Positions 8,701 to 17,096 of a stretch of DNA of 64,000 bases are shown here, piece by piece. The DNA comes from Brevundimonas sp. UBA5866 (lineage in GTDB: Bacteria > Pseudomonadota > Alphaproteobacteria > Caulobacterales > Caulobacteraceae): assembly GCF_002432125.1 (NCBI RefSeq), contig NZ_DJFS01000070.1, positions 95,099 to 159,098 on the forward strand, read 5' to 3'. Under the pieces are notes generated by a model. That model was given only the letters and a program-made list of their open reading frames with translations, ran no database searches and was not told the DNA's origin. How positions within the stretch are numbered: the stretch's first letter is position 1; each line of letters starts with the position of its first letter. The translations under genes and the position numbers were made by a program.

Positions 8701-10588
8701 CGTGTTCGGCAACGGCATGCTGCTGTCCAAGGCGATCAAACTGGTCGCTGCCTTCGACCACCGCGATATCTTCATCGATCCGAACCCGGATCCGGCCAAG
8801 TCGTGGGAAGAGCGCAACCGTCTGTTCAACACCCCGCGCACCAGCTGGCAGGACTATGACAAGTCGCTGATCTCGGAAGGCGGTGGCGTGTTCCCGCGCA
8901 ACGCCAAGTCGGTCACCCTGACCCCGCAGATCAAGGAACTGCTGGATATCGAGGCCGACACGGTCACGCCGCAGGAACTGATGCAGGCCATCCTGAAGGC
9001 CCGCGTCGAACTGCTCTACTTCGGCGGCATCGGCACCTACATCAAGGGTGCGGGCGAGACCAACGCCCAGGCGGGTGACAAGGCCAACGACAGCATCCGC
9101 ATCAACGGTGGCGACGTGCGCGCCGCCGTCGTAGGCGAAGGTGCCAACCTCGGCGCCACGCAGGTGGGCCGTATCGAGGCCGCCCGTGCCGGTGTGCGTC
9201 TGAATACCGACGCCATCGACAACTCGGCCGGTGTGGACTCCTCGGACCATGAGGTGAACATCAAGATCCTGACCGGCGGTGCCATCGCCGCTGGCAACCT
9301 GAAGGCCGAGGACCGCAACGCCCTTCTGAAGTCGATGACCGAGGAAGTCGGCCTGAAGGTGCTGGCCCACAACTATGACCAGACCCTCGCCGTCAGCCTT
9401 CAACAGGCCGAAGGCGCGGCGGCCCTCGACGCCCAGCAGCGCTTCATGCATGCGCTGGAAGCCGAGGGTAAGCTGAACCGTGCGGTGGAATACCTGCCGG
9501 ACGATGCCAAGCTGGCCGAGATGAAGAAGGATGGCGAAGGTCTGACCCGTCCGGAACTGGCGGTGCTGACGGCATATGCCAAGCTGGAACTGTCGGACGA
9601 CATCGTCGCCTCTCAGGCGCCGGAAGATCCGTTCTTCGAGGAAAGCCTGATCCGCTACTTTCCGGCTCCGCTGGCCAAGTTCGAGGCCGACATGGCCGGT
9701 CACCGTCTGCGCCGCGAGATCATCTCGACCGTGATGGCCAACGAGATCGTCAACATGTGCGGCCCGACCTTCCCGGACCGCCTGCGCGCTGCCGCAGAGT
9801 GCGACACCACCGCCATGACCGTGGCATTTGAGGCCGCCCGCCGCATCTTCCGTCTGGATGAGGCATGGGATGCCGTCTCGGGTCTGGACCTGAAGATTCC
9901 GGCAGAGGCCCAGCTGGCCCTCTATCAGGAAATCGCCGTGGTCCTGCGTCGCCAGACCTTCTGGCTGGCCCGACGTGCGGCCCGCCAGGAAACCAGCGTC
10001 GGTGGTCTGATCGAGAAGTACCGCCCGCACGCCGACGCCCTGCGTCAGGCCGGTGGCGATGTGCTGTCGCGCTTCGAACAGGGCCGTCTGGAAGAGCGCG
10101 TCCAGCGCTTCATCGATCTGGGGGCACCGGAAGAACTGGCCCGCACCGTGGCCATGTTGCGTCCGCTGGTGGCGACCGCCGACATCGGCGATCTGGCCGA
10201 TGAAGCCGGCTGGAAAGCTCCGGCTATGGCCCGCCTCTATCACCAGGTTGGCGCCGCCTTTGATTTCGACCGTCTGCGTGCCGCGGCCGGTTCGGTGAAA
10301 TCGGGTGATCACTTCGACCGTCTGGCCGTGCGCCGTCTGGTGCAGGACCTTATGACCGAGGAAATGACCCTCACCCGTTCTGTCGCCAAGACCTGCAACG
10401 AGGAAGTCGGCGAAACCGAAGCCAAGGCCGAGGATGCTGTCGATGCATGGATCGGCCAGCGCCTGCCGTCGGTCGAGGCGCTGCGCGCCTCGGTAGACGA
10501 GATCGAGGCCTCGGGCGCGGGCTGGACCTTCGCCAAGCTGACCATCGCCAATGCGGCGATCCGCGAGGTGATCTCCAGCGAGGCTTAA
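5759..10588 (+). CDS. gdhZ: NAD-specific glutamate dehydrogenase, large (180 kDa) class
   Basis: Oxidatively deaminates glutamate to 2-oxoglutarate and ammonia with NAD, feeding amino-acid carbon into the TCA cycle. The 1609-residue length fits the L_180 class. The N-terminal 700 residues are ACT-like regulatory modules. The catalytic core follows, with the glutamate/lysine motif VKNSVIVPVGSKGGF (about residues 829-843), the dinucleotide-binding GVGDMSGDVFGNGMLLSK, and a long helical C-terminal part. In Caulobacter the orthologue GdhZ also modulates FtsZ and links metabolism to division; whether that holds here is inference. The ATG at 5759 follows a T-rich spacer. A strong terminator lies 21 bp after the stop. 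Confidence 0.95.
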   Translation: MSAASRSAPADLANMEALEKAFSEVAAGPPGAAQASLLKQVIEDYESDETPDIDLKDLASLLNQALEQAEKREAGSAALVTVRSLAGADGRATGYDQVLIIQDDAPFLVDSVLGELADAGVTVRAFYHPIVEVAGGRRDSLIILIIDPLPQERRDVLGEGLAAALSDVHAAVDDHAAMVETMQSAISRLEAETSSGRIDEAALQENIAFLRWVKSDHFVFLGAREYEFPSEAEEPMSKVEGLGVLRSPERRVLRRASEPNVLTQAMKQQLDQSEPVTVAKSNLRSRVHRRAYMDYIGVKRYDDNGRVVGETRFVGLFTAEAYDKMAKEVPLIRRKVANALERAGKAPGTHNYKRLKNILENYPRDELFQISEDELLDTSLGILHLYDRPRIRLFSRRDPFDRFVSVLAFIPRERFDAVLRARIGRILAEEWGGRVSAWYPQLSDQPLTRVHYIIGVTPGEHPVPDHKALEARVAEAGRSWIDRFESALRAAEFDEVAVGPTSAKWADAFGAGYRDRYDAAEAAQDLKQFDRLAASGEGDGITAESVAVRAFRTAAESPLQFRFKLYRRGGAVPLSDVLPILADMGLKTLEESDHVVRPTGDAPIYIHDFLLEDPRGEGLQFSDIKAPFEAAFAAVWNGRTESDGFNRLVLELGIDWREAALIRTLARYRQQTGLDPSQAIQEEALKLYPAVSRAILALFKAKFDPAAGGDAASREEEVARIQSEIATLLQDVASLDHDRALRRLADLIGALKRTNFYQGKPHISIKIAPRELEDMPLPKPFREIFVWAPHVEGAHLRFGPVARGGLRWSDRRDDFRTEVLGLVKAQQVKNSVIVPVGSKGGFYPKQLPVGGDRDALQAEAIRAYKTFLSGMLDITDNIVGEGAPVRPDNVIAWEGDDPYLVVAADKGTATFSDIANGVSQSYGFWLDDAFASGGSAGYDHKEMGITARGAWEAVKRHFREMGKDIQSEPFTVAGVGDMSGDVFGNGMLLSKAIKLVAAFDHRDIFIDPNPDPAKSWEERNRLFNTPRTSWQDYDKSLISEGGGVFPRNAKSVTLTPQIKELLDIEADTVTPQELMQAILKARVELLYFGGIGTYIKGAGETNAQAGDKANDSIRINGGDVRAAVVGEGANLGATQVGRIEAARAGVRLNTDAIDNSAGVDSSDHEVNIKILTGGAIAAGNLKAEDRNALLKSMTEEVGLKVLAHNYDQTLAVSLQQAEGAAALDAQQRFMHALEAEGKLNRAVEYLPDDAKLAEMKKDGEGLTRPELAVLTAYAKLELSDDIVASQAPEDPFFEESLIRYFPAPLAKFEADMAGHRLRREIISTVMANEIVNMCGPTFPDRLRAAAECDTTAMTVAFEAARRIFRLDEAWDAVSGLDLKIPAEAQLALYQEIAVVLRRQTFWLARRAARQETSVGGLIEKYRPHADALRQAGGDVLSRFEQGRLEERVQRFIDLGAPEELARTVAMLRPLVATADIGDLADEAGWKAPAMARLYHQVGAAFDFDRLRAAAGSVKSGDHFDRLAVRRLVQDLMTEEMTLTRSVAKTCNEEVGETEAKAEDAVDAWIGQRLPSVEALRASVDEIEASGAGWTFAKLTIANAAIREVISSEA

Positions 10589-10609
10589 CCTCGTCTGGAC
10601 AGTGGAAAT

Positions 10610-10638
10610 GGGCGGTCTGGAAACAGGCCGCCCTTTTT
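10610..10638 (+). terminator. Intrinsic terminator after gdhZ
   Basis: GGGCGGTCTGG pairs with the following AGGCCGCCC around a short A-rich loop, followed by TTTTT (10634-10638). Confidence 0.8.
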
Positions 10639-10724
10639 CATGTCGATGACGAGGGCGTGAAGGGACTTGGCCTTCATCAGTGCTTTGGTTTAGCTGATCA
10701 AATCACGCAGCAAGGAGACGCCCC

Positions 10725-11192
10725 TTGATCCGCAAATTTCTGGTCGTCGTTGACGATACGCCTGAAATGAACGCGGCCCTTGGCTATGCGGCAAAGCGTG
10801 CCCGCTCGACGGGCGGTCGTGTCGTGCTGTTGCGCGTAACGCCAGAGGCAACCGAAGAGCACTGGACGGGTGTGCGTGACGAAATCCGCAGGCAACAACG
10901 CGCCGAGGCCGAAACCCTTCTGGCCAGTCTGTCAGACAGGGTGACGGCCCTTTCCGGAGCGACACCGATTTTCCTCATTTACGAGGGAGATCCTCTGGCG
11001 GCGGTACGGCGCGCGGCGGCAGAAGACCCGGACATCAAAATTCTGGTTCTGGCCTCGGCAACAGGGTCGCGCGGGCCCGGGCCACTGGTGACGTCTATCG
11101 TCAACAAAGGTGTGGGCGTCGAAGGGCGCAAGCTGCCTGTCACCATCGTGCCGGGTGAAATGACCGACGCCGATATTGAAGACATGGCCTGA
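10725..11192 (+). CDS. Universal stress protein (UspA family)
   Basis: 155 residues in a single Usp domain. It opens with the strand IRKFLVVVDDTPEMNAAL, and near the C-terminus LVLASATGSRGPGPLVTSIV corresponds to the G-2x-G-9x-G(S/T) nucleotide-binding loop, although the spacing is loose. The start is TTG at 10725, supported by AAGGAG eight bases upstream; no in-frame ATG gives a full domain. Cytoplasmic and probably stress or stationary-phase induced by family analogy. It stands alone between the gdhZ terminator and the convergent nfuA. Confidence 0.87.
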   Translation: MIRKFLVVVDDTPEMNAALGYAAKRARSTGGRVVLLRVTPEATEEHWTGVRDEIRRQQRAEAETLLASLSDRVTALSGATPIFLIYEGDPLAAVRRAAAEDPDIKILVLASATGSRGPGPLVTSIVNKGVGVEGRKLPVTIVPGEMTDADIEDMA

Positions 11193-11211
11193 CGGCCCTT
11201 CGAGGCGGTTT

Positions 11212-11772
11212 TTAGATGACCTGCTCGACGGCGGTCACTTCGGGTACATAGTGGCGCATCATCTGTTCGACACCGGACTTCAGCGTCGCGGCTGACGACG
11301 GACAGCCCGAGCAGGCGCCGCGCATGCGCAGACGCAGTATGCCCGTCTCGTGGTCGAAGCTGTCGAACAGGATGTCGCCGCCGTCCTGGGCAACGGCCGG
11401 ACGGATGCGGCTATCCAGCAGGTTTTTGATTTCGAGGGTGATCTCGTCATCTTCCTGCGCGGCGTGGGTGTCACCGGCGGTTTCATAACGCAGAAGGGGG
11501 GCACCCGAGACAAAGTGGTCCATGATGACCGACAGGATCGGGGCCTTCATGTCCGACCATGACGGACCGCGCTCGTGGCGGGTGACCGAGATATAGTCCT
11601 CGCCGAACATCACCCCGTCCACGCCTTCCAGTTCGAACAGGGCTTCCGCCAGCGCGGAGGCGGCGGCCTCTTCGATGGTGCGGTATTCGATCGACGTCCC
11701 CGGGGCGACTTCGCGGCCCGGCAGGAACTTCAACGCGTTCGGGTTCGGAGTGGGTTCGGTCTGAATGAACAT
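11212..11772 (-). CDS. nfuA: NfuA/NifU-like Fe-S cluster carrier
   Basis: 186 residues. The N-terminal Nfu_N domain (about 1-90) begins MFIQTEPTPNPNALKFLPG, the family signature. The C-terminal NifU domain holds the cluster-binding CxxC in RGACSGCPSSAATLKSG. It carries and delivers 4Fe-4S clusters to client apoproteins; aconitase and MiaB, both encoded in this window, are the kind of client expected. The start ATG at 11770-11772 is fixed by homology; a longer reading frame upstream is not credible. Divergent from the XRE-S24 regulator. Confidence 0.92.
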   Translation of the reverse strand: MFIQTEPTPNPNALKFLPGREVAPGTSIEYRTIEEAAASALAEALFELEGVDGVMFGEDYISVTRHERGPSWSDMKAPILSVIMDHFVSGAPLLRYETAGDTHAAQEDDEITLEIKNLLDSRIRPAVAQDGGDILFDSFDHETGILRLRMRGACSGCPSSAATLKSGVEQMMRHYVPEVTAVEQVI

Positions 11773-11877
11773 GATTGCCAGATGCCCCCTCGCCTGCCGG
11801 ATCGCAAGGGCGCAGCGACTTAATGTTTCACATGAAACCCTCTCGTCACGTGCGATGCGAAGTGGCAAGCTGGGCTG

Positions 11878-12480
11878 ATGAACGAACGTGAAGAGGCCGG
11901 TCGTATCGGCGAGGCACTCGCCGCTATGCGTCGAGAGCGGGGGTTGAGCCAGGCCGAGGCGGGAAGCCGTATCGGCATGACCAGTCAGGGGTGGAGCCTG
12001 TACGAGGCCGGACGCCGCGCGGGCATTTTCCGGCCGGATGTTCAAAGGCGCCTGACACAGGCTCTTGATGCGACGCCCGAAGACCTTGCCCTGCGTCTGG
12101 ATGGCGGATCACCCGATCCTGCGGACACGACATCGAATGGCGGGCTTTCCTCGAAGGGCCGTGACTTTGACCATAGACCCGCGCGACCGTCTCCTCCCCT
12201 CGCCCCGGTCCAACCCGAGACAGTCATGTTCCGAATGGGATCGGACGACATGGCACCGTGGGCTTTCGCCGATACTGTCATCGAATACGATCCCGACAGG
12301 CTGCCGCGTGAAGGTGGCGGTTGTGTGCTTGAGTTGAAGGACGGGCGACGGCTGGTCGGCCTGTTTGTCCGTCTAACCGATAGACAGGTCGTGGTGGCCG
12401 ATGCGCATTCGCGAAATGTAACCCTGTCACCGGCAAATGTCCGCCGTGTGTGTGCGGTGGTCGCCCGTCACGACACCTGA
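11878..12480 (+). CDS. XRE-family regulator with a degenerate S24 (LexA/CI-like) domain
   Basis: 200 residues. The N-terminal helix-turn-helix (about 8-65) reads LAAMRRERGLSQAEAGSRIG, then a disordered Pro/Asp/Ser linker (about 75-115). The C-terminal S24-type fold begins at VMFRMGSDDMAPWAFADTVI. Where self-cleaving repressors have G-x-S-M this protein has S-D-D-M, so the nucleophilic serine seems replaced by aspartate. The region expected to carry the lysine (RRLVGLFVR) has none. It is therefore probably a non-cleaving dimerisation or ligand domain. Starts 105 bp from the divergent nfuA. The S24 assignment is by eye. Confidence 0.75.
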   Translation: MNEREEAGRIGEALAAMRRERGLSQAEAGSRIGMTSQGWSLYEAGRRAGIFRPDVQRRLTQALDATPEDLALRLDGGSPDPADTTSNGGLSSKGRDFDHRPARPSPPLAPVQPETVMFRMGSDDMAPWAFADTVIEYDPDRLPREGGGCVLELKDGRRLVGLFVRLTDRQVVVADAHSRNVTLSPANVRRVCAVVARHDT

Positions 12481-12492
12481 TGAAACAAAAAC

Positions 12493-12531
12493 GTTGCAAC
12501 TTCCGTGGCACCATGCAACGATATTGTTGCA
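12493..12531 (+). promoter_or_regulatory. Candidate operator of the downstream XRE regulator
   Basis: The palindrome GTTGCAAC (12493-12500) is followed by a dyad with arms TGCAAC (12514-12519) and GTTGCA (12526-12531), which is an almost perfect 18-bp palindrome. The three TTGCAA-like half sites lie 17-55 bp before the ATG at 12548, where autorepression would act. Confidence 0.5.
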
Positions 12532-12547
12532 AGGTGAAGGGGGTTCA

Positions 12548-12913
12548 ATGGCGCGTCAGGTCTTAGAGGTTGATGTCATGGTCGGTCGCGCGGTCGCGCA
12601 GCGGCGCCAGCATCAGGGGCTGTCCCAATCCGCATTGGCCCAACAACTGGGCATCAGTTTCCAGCAGGTCCAGAAATACGAGGCGGGCCAGAACCGTCTC
12701 TCGGCCGGTCGCCTATTTCAGCTGTCGCAGATCCTGAATTGTCCCGTCGGGGCTTTCTTCCCCTCTTCCGAGCGTGACGAACCCCTGCCCGGAAGCCATC
12801 GCGTCTATTCGATGGAAGCGCGGCAATTGGTCCGGTCATTCAACCGTATCGAGGACCGCGCCCTGCGACGTTCCATAAGTCGTATTGCCGAGGCGCTGGC
12901 ACCAAGCGCCTGA
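12548..12913 (+). CDS. XRE-family transcriptional regulator (PraR-like)
   Basis: 121 residues from the ATG at 12548. The helix-turn-helix spans about 12-68, with LSQSALAQQLGISFQQVQKY and EAGQNRLSAGRLFQLSQIL; the C-terminal 50 residues are basic and helical (RSFNRIEDRALRRSISRI). The FQQ(V/I)QKYE-x-G-x-NR(L/I)S signature is shared with the regulator at 19282, so the two are paralogues. The family is common in alphaproteobacteria (PraR/SinR-like). An upstream start at 12437 would lie inside the preceding gene and is rejected. The TTGCAA palindromes just upstream suggest autoregulation. It is 18 bp before tsaB and may be co-transcribed with it. Confidence 0.82.
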   Translation: MARQVLEVDVMVGRAVAQRRQHQGLSQSALAQQLGISFQQVQKYEAGQNRLSAGRLFQLSQILNCPVGAFFPSSERDEPLPGSHRVYSMEARQLVRSFNRIEDRALRRSISRIAEALAPSA

Positions 12914-12931
12914 CGGCGCTAGGAGGGGACC

Positions 12932-13627
12932 ATGAAAGTCATGGTCATCGATACGGCCCTCGGGGCCTGCCTTGCAGGGTGTTTCACTGTCGCGGACGGT
13001 CAGGTCAAAGCCGACGGTGTGCGCCGCGAGGAAATGACCAAGGGCCATCAGGAACGTCTGGGCGGAATGGCGCGTGACGCGGCTGCGGATGCAGGCGGTT
13101 TGTCAGGCATAGAGCGCATCGGCGTGACCGTCGGGCCGGGCAGTTTTACAGGTCTGCGTGTCGGGTTGAGCTTTGGTCTTGGCCTTGGCGCGGCGTTGGG
13201 GGCCAAGGTCGTGGGCCTGTCTACGCTTGATGCCTTGGCGGCATCGGTCCCTGCATCCGGTTTTGTCGTGGCTGCAATCGATGCACGGCGCGGTCAGGTC
13301 TATATGCGTAGCTTCAAAGACGGGGTGGCGATTTCCCCTGCCGAGGCCGTGCCTCTGGCCGAGGCTGCCGAGCGCGTGGTGTCGCTGGCGGATACAGGAT
13401 CGACCGTCATCGTGGGTTCGGGTGCGCCGGTATTGGTTGAAGCCGATGCTAGGCTGTCTTCCATTGATATCCAGCCTTTGGCCGCGCCGACGGCAGAGGC
13501 CCTGGCCCATCTGACGGCCACGCTTGATGCCGACGCCTATCCGCCCAAGCCCCTTTATCTGCGCGCCCCGGATGCCACGCCGCCCACCCGACTGCCCGGC
13601 CAGCCCCGGACTGTTGCGACGTTATGA
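12932..13627 (+). CDS. tsaB: tRNA threonylcarbamoyladenosine biosynthesis protein TsaB
   Basis: 231 residues. Partner of TsaD and TsaE in transferring the threonylcarbamoyl group to A37 of ANN-decoding tRNAs. An ASKHA-fold N-terminus (MVIDTALGACLAGCF) and the motif GPGSFTGLRVGLSFGLGLG (about residues 70-88) identify the family; the metal ligands of TsaD are absent, as expected for TsaB. A strong ribosome site (AGGAGGGG) precedes the ATG. The stop overlaps the start of rimI (ATGA), so the two are translationally coupled. Confidence 0.92.
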   Translation: MKVMVIDTALGACLAGCFTVADGQVKADGVRREEMTKGHQERLGGMARDAAADAGGLSGIERIGVTVGPGSFTGLRVGLSFGLGLGAALGAKVVGLSTLDALAASVPASGFVVAAIDARRGQVYMRSFKDGVAISPAEAVPLAEAAERVVSLADTGSTVIVGSGAPVLVEADARLSSIDIQPLAAPTAEALAHLTATLDADAYPPKPLYLRAPDATPPTRLPGQPRTVATL

Positions 13628-14034
13628 CCCCGCAAGAACTGGCGGACATCCACGCGGAAGCTTTCGATACGCCGTGGGACGAAGCTTCCTTTTCAGAACT
13701 GCTGCGGAGCCCCGAGGTCCAGGTCAACGGAGACGCCAGGGGCTTTATCCTGACCCGAACCGTATTGGACGAGGCGGAAATCCTGACCGTGGCTGTCCGC
13801 CCTTCATGGCGCAGGCAGGGGTTGGGCCGCGCAATGATCGAGGCGGCTATAGTCTCCAGTGCGGCTCTGGGCGCGAAACAGATGTTCCTTGAGGTGGCGG
13901 AATCAAACGGCGGCGCCATTGCCCTATATCAGTCTATCGGCTTTCAAACGGTCGGCCTGCGCAAGAACTATTACAAGCGTGCAGATGGAAGTTCTGAACA
14001 CGCCAAGGTGATGGTTCTGAACTTTTCTCTATAG
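13624..14034 (+). CDS. rimI: Ribosomal protein S18-alanine N-acetyltransferase RimI (GNAT)
   Basis: 136-residue GNAT acetyltransferase. Motif A, the acetyl-CoA pyrophosphate loop, is VRPSWRRQGLGRAMIEAA (about 59-76), followed by MFLEVAESNGGAIALYQSIG and a terminal GLRKNYYKR typical of RimI. Acetylates the N-terminal alanine of ribosomal protein S18, probably among other substrates. It overlaps tsaB by four bases, a pairing conserved in many bacteria. It is 36 bp from fur. Confidence 0.9.
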   Translation: MTPQELADIHAEAFDTPWDEASFSELLRSPEVQVNGDARGFILTRTVLDEAEILTVAVRPSWRRQGLGRAMIEAAIVSSAALGAKQMFLEVAESNGGAIALYQSIGFQTVGLRKNYYKRADGSSEHAKVMVLNFSL

Positions 14035-14070
14035 CTTCCATAAATTCCAAGTCCGCCCTATCCTCTATGG

Positions 14071-14553
14071 ATGGACCGGATAGAGAAACTTTGCGCCGAT
14101 CGCGGCATGCGCATGACCGAGCAGCGTCGTGTGATTGCCCGCGTGCTTTCGAACGCTATGGATCACCCTGATGTGGAAGAGCTTTATCGCCGCGCATCAG
14201 CGATCGATCCGCATATTTCGATCGCTACGGTCTATCGTACCGTCCGCCTGTTCGAAGAGGCGGGCGTCGTTGAAAAACACGACTTCGGCGATGGCCGCAG
14301 CCGCTATGAAGAAGCGGGTGACGACCACCACGACCACCTGATCGACACCAAGACCGGCGAGGTCATCGAATTTTTCGACGCCGAGATCGAGCGCCTGAAG
14401 AACGAGATCGCGCGTAAGCTGGGTTTTGAACTGGTGGGACACAAGCTGGAACTGTACGGCCACGCCATTCCGGGGGCTGAACCGACCGAGCGCGAAGGCC
14501 TGATCTTCAAGCGTGAACGCGCGCCCCGCACGCCTGAAAGCGCGGCGGAGTGA
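14071..14553 (+). CDS. fur: Ferric uptake regulator Fur
   Basis: 160-residue iron-responsive repressor. A winged helix (about 1-82) contains the recognition helix in ISIATVYRTVRLFEEAGVV; the dimerisation and metal domain contains DDHHDHLIDTKTGEVIEF with the conserved histidines. The C-terminal CxxC zinc site found in some Fur proteins is absent, as in many alphaproteobacterial Fur proteins. In Caulobacter, Fur represses iron uptake and positively affects iron-using enzymes such as succinate dehydrogenase and aconitase; both are encoded in this window. Downstream of tsaB-rimI and upstream of miaB. Confidence 0.93.
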   Translation: MDRIEKLCADRGMRMTEQRRVIARVLSNAMDHPDVEELYRRASAIDPHISIATVYRTVRLFEEAGVVEKHDFGDGRSRYEEAGDDHHDHLIDTKTGEVIEFFDAEIERLKNEIARKLGFELVGHKLELYGHAIPGAEPTEREGLIFKRERAPRTPESAAE

Positions 14554-14633
14554 GACTGTTTTCGCAAGGCATGGGCGATGTTTGAGACCGCCCGTGCCTT
14601 GCAGATGCCCAAAGACGGCATCATAAGCCGCCT

Positions 14634-16037
14634 ATGACCGATACTCTCGATCCGACTGTGGCTGTGCCGGACGCCGTCCGTGCCGAAGGTGACGCGCCCA
14701 AGCGCCTCTTCATCAAGACCTACGGCTGTCAGATGAATGTCTATGACAGCGAGCGCATGGCTGACGTCCTGCGCCCGCTGGGTTATGCGACGACCGACAC
14801 GCCCGAAGGTGCCGACTTCGTCATCCTGAACACCTGCCACATCCGCGAGAAGGCCGCCGAAAAGGTCTATTCGGAACTGGGCAAGCTGCGCCAGATGAAG
14901 GACGAGAAGGCCGCCAACGGTCAGGGCGCGATGACCATCGCCGTGGCGGGCTGCGTGGCCCAGGCCGAGGGCGAAGAGATCATGCGCCGCCAGCCTGCGG
15001 TTGATCTGGTTGTCGGCCCGCAGGCCTATCACCAGCTGCCGGAACTGCTGACCCGCACCGCCCGCGCCCGTGGCGAGCGCATCGGTGCCGATTTCGCGCC
15101 CAATGAAAAGTTTGACGCCCTGCCCGTCGCGCGCGGCACCGATGGCGTCACCGCCTTCCTGACGGTTCAGGAAGGCTGCGATAAATTCTGCACCTTCTGC
15201 GTTGTGCCCTATACGCGCGGCGCCGAATGGTCGCGCCCGGTCAAGGCCGTTCTGGAAGAGGCCCGCGCGCTGGCCGACCGTGGCGTGCGCGAGATCACCC
15301 TGCTGGGTCAGAATGTGAATGCCTACGACGGCGAAGGTGCGGACGGAAAGCCGTTCACCCTGGCCAAGCTGGCCTATGCGCTGGCGGAAATCCCCGGCAT
15401 CGACCGCATCCGCTATACGACCAGCCACCCGAACGACATGTCGGATGACCTGATCGCGGCCCATGCCGATCTTCAGGCCCTGATGCCCTATCTGCACCTG
15501 CCGGTGCAGTCGGGTTCGGACCGCATACTGCGCCTGATGAACCGCAAGCACGGTCGCCAGAAATATTTCGACCTGATCGACCGCATCCGCGAGGCCCGCC
15601 CCGACATGGCCCTGTCGGGCGACTTCATCGTCGGCTTCCCCGGCGAGACGGACCGCGATTTCGAGGACACGCTGGATCTGGTGCGCCGCGTCAACTACGC
15701 CAGCGCCTTCTCCTTCATGTATTCGCCGCGTCCGGGTACGCCGGCGGCCACCATGGCCGCGCAGGTGCCGGACGATGTGGCCAAGGCGCGTCTGCATGCG
15801 CTGCAATCGCTGCTGACCGAACAGCAGGTCACCTTCAACCAGTCGCTGGCGGGCCGCGTCCTGCCGGTGCTGTTCGAGAAGAAGGGCCGCCACGGCCAGC
15901 AGGCGATTGGCCGTTCGCCCTATCTGCAATCCGTCCACGTCGAGGACGCCGATCACCTGATCGGCCAGATCGTCGAGGTCGAAATCCTCAGCGGTCAGCA
16001 AAACAGCCTCACCGGCAAGCTGATCCAAACCCGCTGA
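14634..16037 (+). CDS. miaB: tRNA-2-methylthio-N6-dimethylallyladenosine synthase MiaB
   Basis: 467-residue radical-SAM methylthiotransferase acting on i6A37 of tRNAs. The N-terminal UPF0004 domain has its three cluster cysteines in [22 protein letters not shown] and [10 protein letters not shown]. The radical-SAM cluster motif is CDKFCTFC (about residues 182-189). The C-terminal TRAM domain (about 395-465) contains [20 protein letters not shown]. It needs two 4Fe-4S clusters. ATG at 14634. Followed by phoH after 66 bp with no obvious terminator, consistent with a miaB-phoH-ybeY-lnt unit. Confidence 0.96.
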   Translation: MTDTLDPTVAVPDAVRAEGDAPKRLFIKTYGCQMNVYDSERMADVLRPLGYATTDTPEGADFVILNTCHIREKAAEKVYSELGKLRQMKDEKAANGQGAMTIAVAGCVAQAEGEEIMRRQPAVDLVVGPQAYHQLPELLTRTARARGERIGADFAPNEKFDALPVARGTDGVTAFLTVQEGCDKFCTFCVVPYTRGAEWSRPVKAVLEEARALADRGVREITLLGQNVNAYDGEGADGKPFTLAKLAYALAEIPGIDRIRYTTSHPNDMSDDLIAAHADLQALMPYLHLPVQSGSDRILRLMNRKHGRQKYFDLIDRIREARPDMALSGDFIVGFPGETDRDFEDTLDLVRRVNYASAFSFMYSPRPGTPAATMAAQVPDDVAKARLHALQSLLTEQQVTFNQSLAGRVLPVLFEKKGRHGQQAIGRSPYLQSVHVEDADHLIGQIVEVEILSGQQNSLTGKLIQTR

Positions 16038-16103
16038 CAGCCGTTTCCCTGAAAGCCTGCGCCGCCGTCGGCGTGTGGCCTTAAGGGTTGAAAGGAAAGC
16101 CTG

Positions 16104-17096
16104 ATGGCACGCGAGTCCGAGTTTCTGTCTCTGAGCGACAAGGCCCTGCGTGCCGTCATCGGCCCGGGCAGCCGTCACATGGCGCTGATCGAGGATGCTT
16201 TCCGCGTCCTGATCGAGACGCCCGGTGGCGGCGTGTCGATCAACGGCTCGCCGCGCGACCGCGCACAGGCCAAGCGCGTGATCGAAAATCTGGCGACCGC
16301 CGCCGACCGCGGGGCAGAGATCGGCGAGGCTGACATCCGCACCGCCGTAGGCCAGTCGGTCAAGGCCCCGCGTCCCGGTCAGGGCCGCACGGTGCCTGAG
16401 GCCGCTTCGCTGCCCGTCGGGCGCCGTGGGGCGATCGCGCCCAAGACCCCGTCTCAGGCCCGCTATCTGGAACTGCTGGGCCGTTGTGAGCTGACCTTTG
16501 GTGTCGGCCCGGCCGGTACGGGCAAGACCTTCCTCGCTGCCGCCTATGGCGCCTCACTGCTCAAGCGCGGACAGGTGGACCGCCTGGTCATCACCCGCCC
16601 CGCCGTCGAGGCAGGCGAGAAGCTAGGCTTCCTGCCGGGTGATCTGAATGAAAAGGTCGATCCCTATCTCGCCCCGATCTGGGAGGCACTGAACGACATC
16701 CTCGGTGCCGATGACGTGGCCCGCCGCCGCGAGAAGGGCGAGATCGAGGCTGCCCCCATCGCCTTCATGCGTGGCCGCACCCTCAGCCACGCCTTTGTCA
16801 TCGTTGACGAGGCCCAGAACACCTCGCGCATGCAGATGAAGATGGTCCTGACCCGTCTGGGCGAAGGGGCCAAGATGGTGGTGACGGGCGACCCGACGCA
16901 GATCGACCTGATGAACCCGAGCGACAGCGGCCTTGCCCATGCGCTGCGTATCCTGAACGGCGTCGAGGGCGTGGGCATCCACCAGTTCAAATCCGATGAC
17001 GTGGTGCGCCATGCCCTCGTCGAGCGCATCGTGCGCGCCTATGACAGTGACGCGGCCCGCAGCCGCCCGTTCAACGAGTTGGAAACCGAAGACTGA
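16104..17096 (+). CDS. PhoH-like ATPase (YbeZ)
   Basis: 330 residues. An N-terminal RNA-binding-like domain (about 15-95) is followed by a PhoH P-loop domain with Walker A GVGPAGTGKTFLAAAYG (about 133-149) and Walker B FVIVDEAQNTSRMQ. Family members bind ATP and probably RNA and work with YbeY in rRNA maturation. The stop codon overlaps the ybeY start (TGATG). The ribosome site AAAGGAAAG lies before the ATG at 16104. Confidence 0.93.
   Translation: MARESEFLSLSDKALRAVIGPGSRHMALIEDAFRVLIETPGGGVSINGSPRDRAQAKRVIENLATAADRGAEIGEADIRTAVGQSVKAPRPGQGRTVPEAASLPVGRRGAIAPKTPSQARYLELLGRCELTFGVGPAGTGKTFLAAAYGASLLKRGQVDRLVITRPAVEAGEKLGFLPGDLNEKVDPYLAPIWEALNDILGADDVARRREKGEIEAAPIAFMRGRTLSHAFVIVDEAQNTSRMQMKMVLTRLGEGAKMVVTGDPTQIDLMNPSDSGLAHALRILNGVEGVGIHQFKSDDVVRHALVERIVRAYDSDAARSRPFNELETED

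Noticed and set aside
5762..10312. 1516-codon open frame on the minus strand across gdhZ
   Set aside because: It is antisense to a full-length, motif-complete glutamate dehydrogenase and arises from GC-rich third positions; its translation has no recognisable domain.
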